From positions 1 through 13,458 of the forward strand of contig JAGQNU010000088.1 in NCBI GenBank assembly GCA_020427905.1: a DNA stretch of 13,458 bases, in the 5' to 3' direction. The position numbers and the translations under genes are program-made. Shown piece by piece: positions 11,473 through 13,458 of the stretch. Position 1 is the stretch's first letter. Each line of letters starts with the position of its first letter. The stretch comes from Candidatus Saccharimonadota bacterium (lineage in GTDB: Bacteria; Patescibacteriota; Saccharimonadia; Saccharimonadales; UBA7683). The notes beneath the pieces are model-generated. The model saw nothing but the letters and a program-made list of their open reading frames with translations. It ran no database searches and was not told the DNA's origin.

Positions 11473-11508
11473 CTGGTGACTGGCTCTGCTGAGGCATCCA
11501 GTCACCAG
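11473..11508 (+). repeat. Intercistronic hairpin between atpE and atpF
   Basis: CTGGTGACTGG (11473-11483) and CCAGTCACCAG (11498-11508) are perfect 11-bp arms with a 14-base loop. It starts 12 bases after the atpE stop. No U tract follows, so it is more likely a stability or processing element than a terminator. The remaining gap has a small GTGC-gcaga-GCAC stem and a TATAGT that might be an internal -10 for atpF. Confidence 0.75.
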
Positions 11509-11591
11509 CTGTGCATACATGAGGCCCCATCAGAGGTGTGGCATCATGTGCGCAGAGCACGTATAGTAGATAATCAGTAATAAGGGAGTAC

Positions 11592-12125
11592 ATGGTTTCA
11601 GTTTTCACAGTTTTAGCCGCCACTGAAGAGACTGCAGGTATTGCAGCGCTCGGTATTGATCCGTGGGCAATTTTGATTCAGGGTACAACGTTCTTAATCT
11701 TTCTCCTGATTGTGAAGAAGTTTGCCTTTGGCAAGATCGTTAGCACGCTTGAAGATCGTCGTAAGTCCATTGAGGGCAGCCTTGATAAAGCTGAGGAGCT
11801 TCAAAAGCAAAATGAAGAGGCTGAGAAGCGCGTGAATGAGCTACTCCATGAGGCACGGCTTCAGGCCGAAGAGTTGATTACCAAGGGTCGAGCTGAGGCT
11901 GACGGTATCGTCACAGCAGCTCAAACAGAGGCAGACACAAAGGCCAAAAAGATTATCGCCGAGGGTCTCGCCAAGATAGATCAACAAGTTGAGAAGGCAC
12001 AGGATGATTTGAAGAAGCAAACACTTGAGCTTGTGGCCGAGGCTACCGCTGCCCTGCTTTCTGAAAAAGTTGACGCCAAAAAGAATAACGAACTTATTAA
12101 AAAAGCCCTCAAGGAGAGCAAATAA
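11592..12125 (+). CDS. atpF: ATP synthase F0 subunit b
   Basis: Peripheral-stalk subunit b. Of its 177 residues, about 27-43 (WAILIQGTTFLIFLLIVKKF) form the single membrane helix, followed by FGKIVSTLEDRRKSIEGSLDKAEE and a long Ala/Glu/Lys-rich helix typical of the dimeric right-handed coiled coil. The C-terminal LVAEATAALLSEKVDAKKNNELI matches the delta-binding end of the family. The ATG at 11592 has AAGGGAG close before it. The final TAA overlaps the next ATG as TAATG, coupling it to the unknown 158-aa gene rather than directly to atpH. Confidence 0.94.
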   Translation: MVSVFTVLAATEETAGIAALGIDPWAILIQGTTFLIFLLIVKKFAFGKIVSTLEDRRKSIEGSLDKAEELQKQNEEAEKRVNELLHEARLQAEELITKGRAEADGIVTAAQTEADTKAKKIIAEGLAKIDQQVEKAQDDLKKQTLELVAEATAALLSEKVDAKKNNELIKKALKESK

Positions 12126-12601
12126 TGGCGAATGAAGTTATCACTATTGATTCTACTGATGAGCAGATAGCGTCTGCGCTTTTTGATGATCTTAACGATG
12201 CCAAGACTAGAGATGTGTTGCCACTGAGCATGGTACGACGGAGAGAAGCTATAGCCATGTATTACGTCCGAGGCAATATCGCCCTTGCAACATACGATGC
12301 TGCCGAAGATGTCCTTTCTACTGATCACATCACACCAGAAGCTGCAGTAGCATTTCTCTCTCCCGAAGGCACTCGTGCATCAAGAATCACTGCAGTTGGG
12401 GATGCGCTTGCCGGGCTGATCGCTGCTGACCTAGAAGCAAATGCTACGCGGTATGCCAATGAGCGCGAGGAGGTCTCACGGCGGATGTTCAGATTACCAC
12501 TAGCCGATGATGACGAAGAGCGGATGCGAAGTATGCTTACAGAGCAAGGTGTGAGAGATGTAGATCTTATCATCGAGGGTATGAAAGGTTTTGGCAAATG
12601 A
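12125..12601 (+). CDS. Unknown 158-aa protein inside the atp operon
   Basis: Not recognised as any F-type ATPase subunit. It overlaps atpF by one base (TAATG) and atpH by four (ATGA), so it should be made together with them. The protein looks soluble, helical and acidic: EQIASALFDDLNDAK, PLSMVRRREAIAMYYVRGNIALATYDAAEDVL, ITPEAAVAFLSPEGTRASRITAVGDALAGLIAADLEANATRYANEREEVSRRMF, then DDDEERMRSMLTEQGVRDVDLIIEGM. It has no Cys, no membrane segment and no nucleotide-binding motif. The position between b and a shortened delta suggests a stalk or assembly role, perhaps covering for the missing N-terminal part of delta; this is inference only. An unrelated passenger gene is the alternative. Confidence 0.85.
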   Translation: MANEVITIDSTDEQIASALFDDLNDAKTRDVLPLSMVRRREAIAMYYVRGNIALATYDAAEDVLSTDHITPEAAVAFLSPEGTRASRITAVGDALAGLIAADLEANATRYANEREEVSRRMFRLPLADDDEERMRSMLTEQGVRDVDLIIEGMKGFGK

Positions 12602-12978
12602 AAGTAACCAGAACAGATATCGCTAAAGCATTCGTAAGCCAAGCAGATCAAAAAAGTATTGAGCATGCGGTTAAAGAGTTAGCTGCTTTGCTGCTTGAGG
12701 AGCGGATGCATGACCAGGTTGAGGAGATTATCCTTGATATTGCTCGGGAGTATCAGTTGCAGCATGGTGTGGTTGAGGCAGAGGCACGGACTGCCCAGAA
12801 GCTTTCTGCTGAAGTGAAAAAGCAACTGTCTGAGCGAGTAAGGGCGACAACTGGTGCTAAAAAAGTGGTGCTTCATGAGGAGATTGACCGGACACTGCTT
12901 GGTGGCGTAGTGCTTAGCGCCCCAGATATGGAGCTTGATTTATCACTACAATCTAAACTGATGAAGCTAAAGGCGTAA
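12598..12978 (+). CDS. atpH: ATP synthase F1 subunit delta, short form
   Basis: Delta joins the b stalk to the top of F1. The C-terminal half is clearly family-like: VVEAEARTAQKLSAEVKKQLSERVRATTGAKKVVLHEEIDRTLLGGVVLSAPDMELDLSLQSKL, matching the E. coli segment that ends in the GVIIRAGDMVIDGS region. The protein has only 126 residues against about 177 in E. coli. The loss falls in the N-terminal helical domain, which in E. coli binds the N-termini of the alpha subunits; only about 50 residues precede the conserved part here. There is no frameshift evidence, and the frame starts in an ATGA overlap with the preceding gene. Ten bases separate it from atpA. Confidence 0.9.
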   Translation: MKVTRTDIAKAFVSQADQKSIEHAVKELAALLLEERMHDQVEEIILDIAREYQLQHGVVEAEARTAQKLSAEVKKQLSERVRATTGAKKVVLHEEIDRTLLGGVVLSAPDMELDLSLQSKLMKLKA

Positions 12979-12987
12979 GGAGAATAC

Positions 12988-13458
12988 ATGGCTGAAATTT
13001 CAATGAAAGAACTATCCAAGGAGCTGCGCGAAGCAATCGACAAGCTAAAAGCTGAAGGCACTACCAAAGACACAGGGATTGTCATTAGGATTGGTGACGG
13101 TATTGCCTGGATCTACGGCCTCAAATCAGCTGGTTACAACGAGATGCTCGAGATCGATGGTACTGACGGTAATAAGATTACTGCCTTCGCCCTCAACCTT
13201 ATGGAGGATGAGATCGGTGCTGTTGTGCTTGGTGAAGATACTAAGATTAAGGCCGGCTGCCGTGTTCACCTGACTGGTAAAGTGCTCGAGGTACCGGTTG
13301 GGCCAGAGTTGGTTGGTCGTGTCGTGAATCCACTTGGCCAGGCACTTGATGGTGGTCCGGCAATAAAAGCTAAGCAAACCGGGCTTGTAGAGCGTGATGC
13401 TCCTGGAGTACTTGATCGAAAGTCAGTGCATGAGCCGTTAATGACGGGTATCGTGGCC
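12988..13458 (+). CDS. atpA: ATP synthase F1 subunit alpha (N-terminal part, cut by window end)
   Basis: 157 codons are present with no stop. The N-terminus MAEISMKELSKELREAIDKL is the delta-binding helix; then come GIVIRIGDGIAWIYGL (beta-barrel domain), GAVVLGEDTKIKAGCRVHLTGKVLEVPVG, LVGRVVNPLGQALDGG, and the start of the nucleotide domain with the KSVHEPLMTGI segment. The P-loop would lie just beyond the edge. A clear SD (AAGGAG, 6 bases before the ATG) fixes the start. It continues the operon after atpH; atpG, atpD and atpC are expected downstream but are not visible. Confidence 0.96.
   Translation, partial: MAEISMKELSKELREAIDKLKAEGTTKDTGIVIRIGDGIAWIYGLKSAGYNEMLEIDGTDGNKITAFALNLMEDEIGAVVLGEDTKIKAGCRVHLTGKVLEVPVGPELVGRVVNPLGQALDGGPAIKAKQTGLVERDAPGVLDRKSVHEPLMTGIVA

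Noticed and set aside
1..13458. UGA read as glycine (SR1/Gracilibacteria code)
   Set aside because: TGA ends atpB, the alpha/beta hydrolase, the 158-aa gene and others at family-correct lengths, and no in-frame TGA is needed.
1..13458. CRISPR arrays, transposases, tRNA or rRNA genes, prophage genes
   Set aside because: No spaced direct repeats, transposase motifs or phage proteins, and no tRNA or rRNA gene recognised by eye. The only repeat pair found is the 24-bp leader element.

Overview
The window reads as a slice of a small, tightly packed bacterial genome, most likely Patescibacteria/CPR and probably Saccharibacteria (TM7)-like. That placement is inferred from the mix and style of genes, not from a marker phylogeny. 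The signs are ordinary housekeeping genes (pyrH, smpB, F-type ATP synthase), a very short ATP synthase delta subunit, many genes that overlap by 1-8 bases, membrane-anchored scavenging and surface enzymes, and several unrecognised small proteins. TAA, TAG and TGA all end genes here, so the code is standard and not the UGA-Gly code of SR1/Gracilibacteria.

Layout. 1-783: the tail of an unknown gene, then pyrH (+). 776-2434: a minus-strand operon smpB - alpha/beta hydrolase - Nudix hydrolase, with overlapping starts and stops. 2503-3012: an unknown 169-aa protein (+). 3009-4097 (-) and 4175-5023 (+): a divergent pair, a membrane-anchored glycosidase-like TIM-barrel protein and a family 2 glycosyltransferase. 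5020-6180 (-): cobO/btuR-type adenosyltransferase followed by a membrane-anchored thermonuclease. 6203-6619 (-): an unknown 138-aa protein. 6685-8535 (-): an arsR - glutaredoxin-like - thioredoxin-like - ccdA thiol-redox operon, with an inverted-repeat operator over the arsR promoter. 8582-10205 (-): a G+C-richer island of three small membrane-protein genes. Each has its own promoter, a structured 5' leader and a strong Shine-Dalgarno (SD); the island is closed by a cUUCGg hairpin and an intrinsic terminator. 10208-13458 (+): the ATP synthase operon atpB-atpE-atpF-[unknown 158-aa gene]-atpH-atpA (atpA cut by the window end), preceded by a candidate leader ORF.

How it works together. The first genes of several transcription units (smpB, the 169-aa gene, the glycosyltransferase, cobO, arsR, perhaps pyrH) lack an SD and have a -10 box about 6-8 bases (11 by one reading) before the start codon. 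This suggests leaderless mRNAs, and three of them share TAGTATATG at the start. Many internal operon genes instead use SDs or stop/start overlaps. The redox operon should move reducing power from the cytosol through CcdA to an extracytoplasmic thioredoxin. The glycosidase-like protein, glycosyltransferase and secreted nuclease fit a cell that builds a surface and scavenges outside it.

The most interesting points are the unknown gene coupled between atpF and a shortened atpH, the leader ORF with a built-in terminator-like hairpin before atpB, the small-membrane-protein island with a repeated 24-bp leader element, the recurrent leaderless start motif, and three convergent gene pairs whose stop codons share a palindrome.
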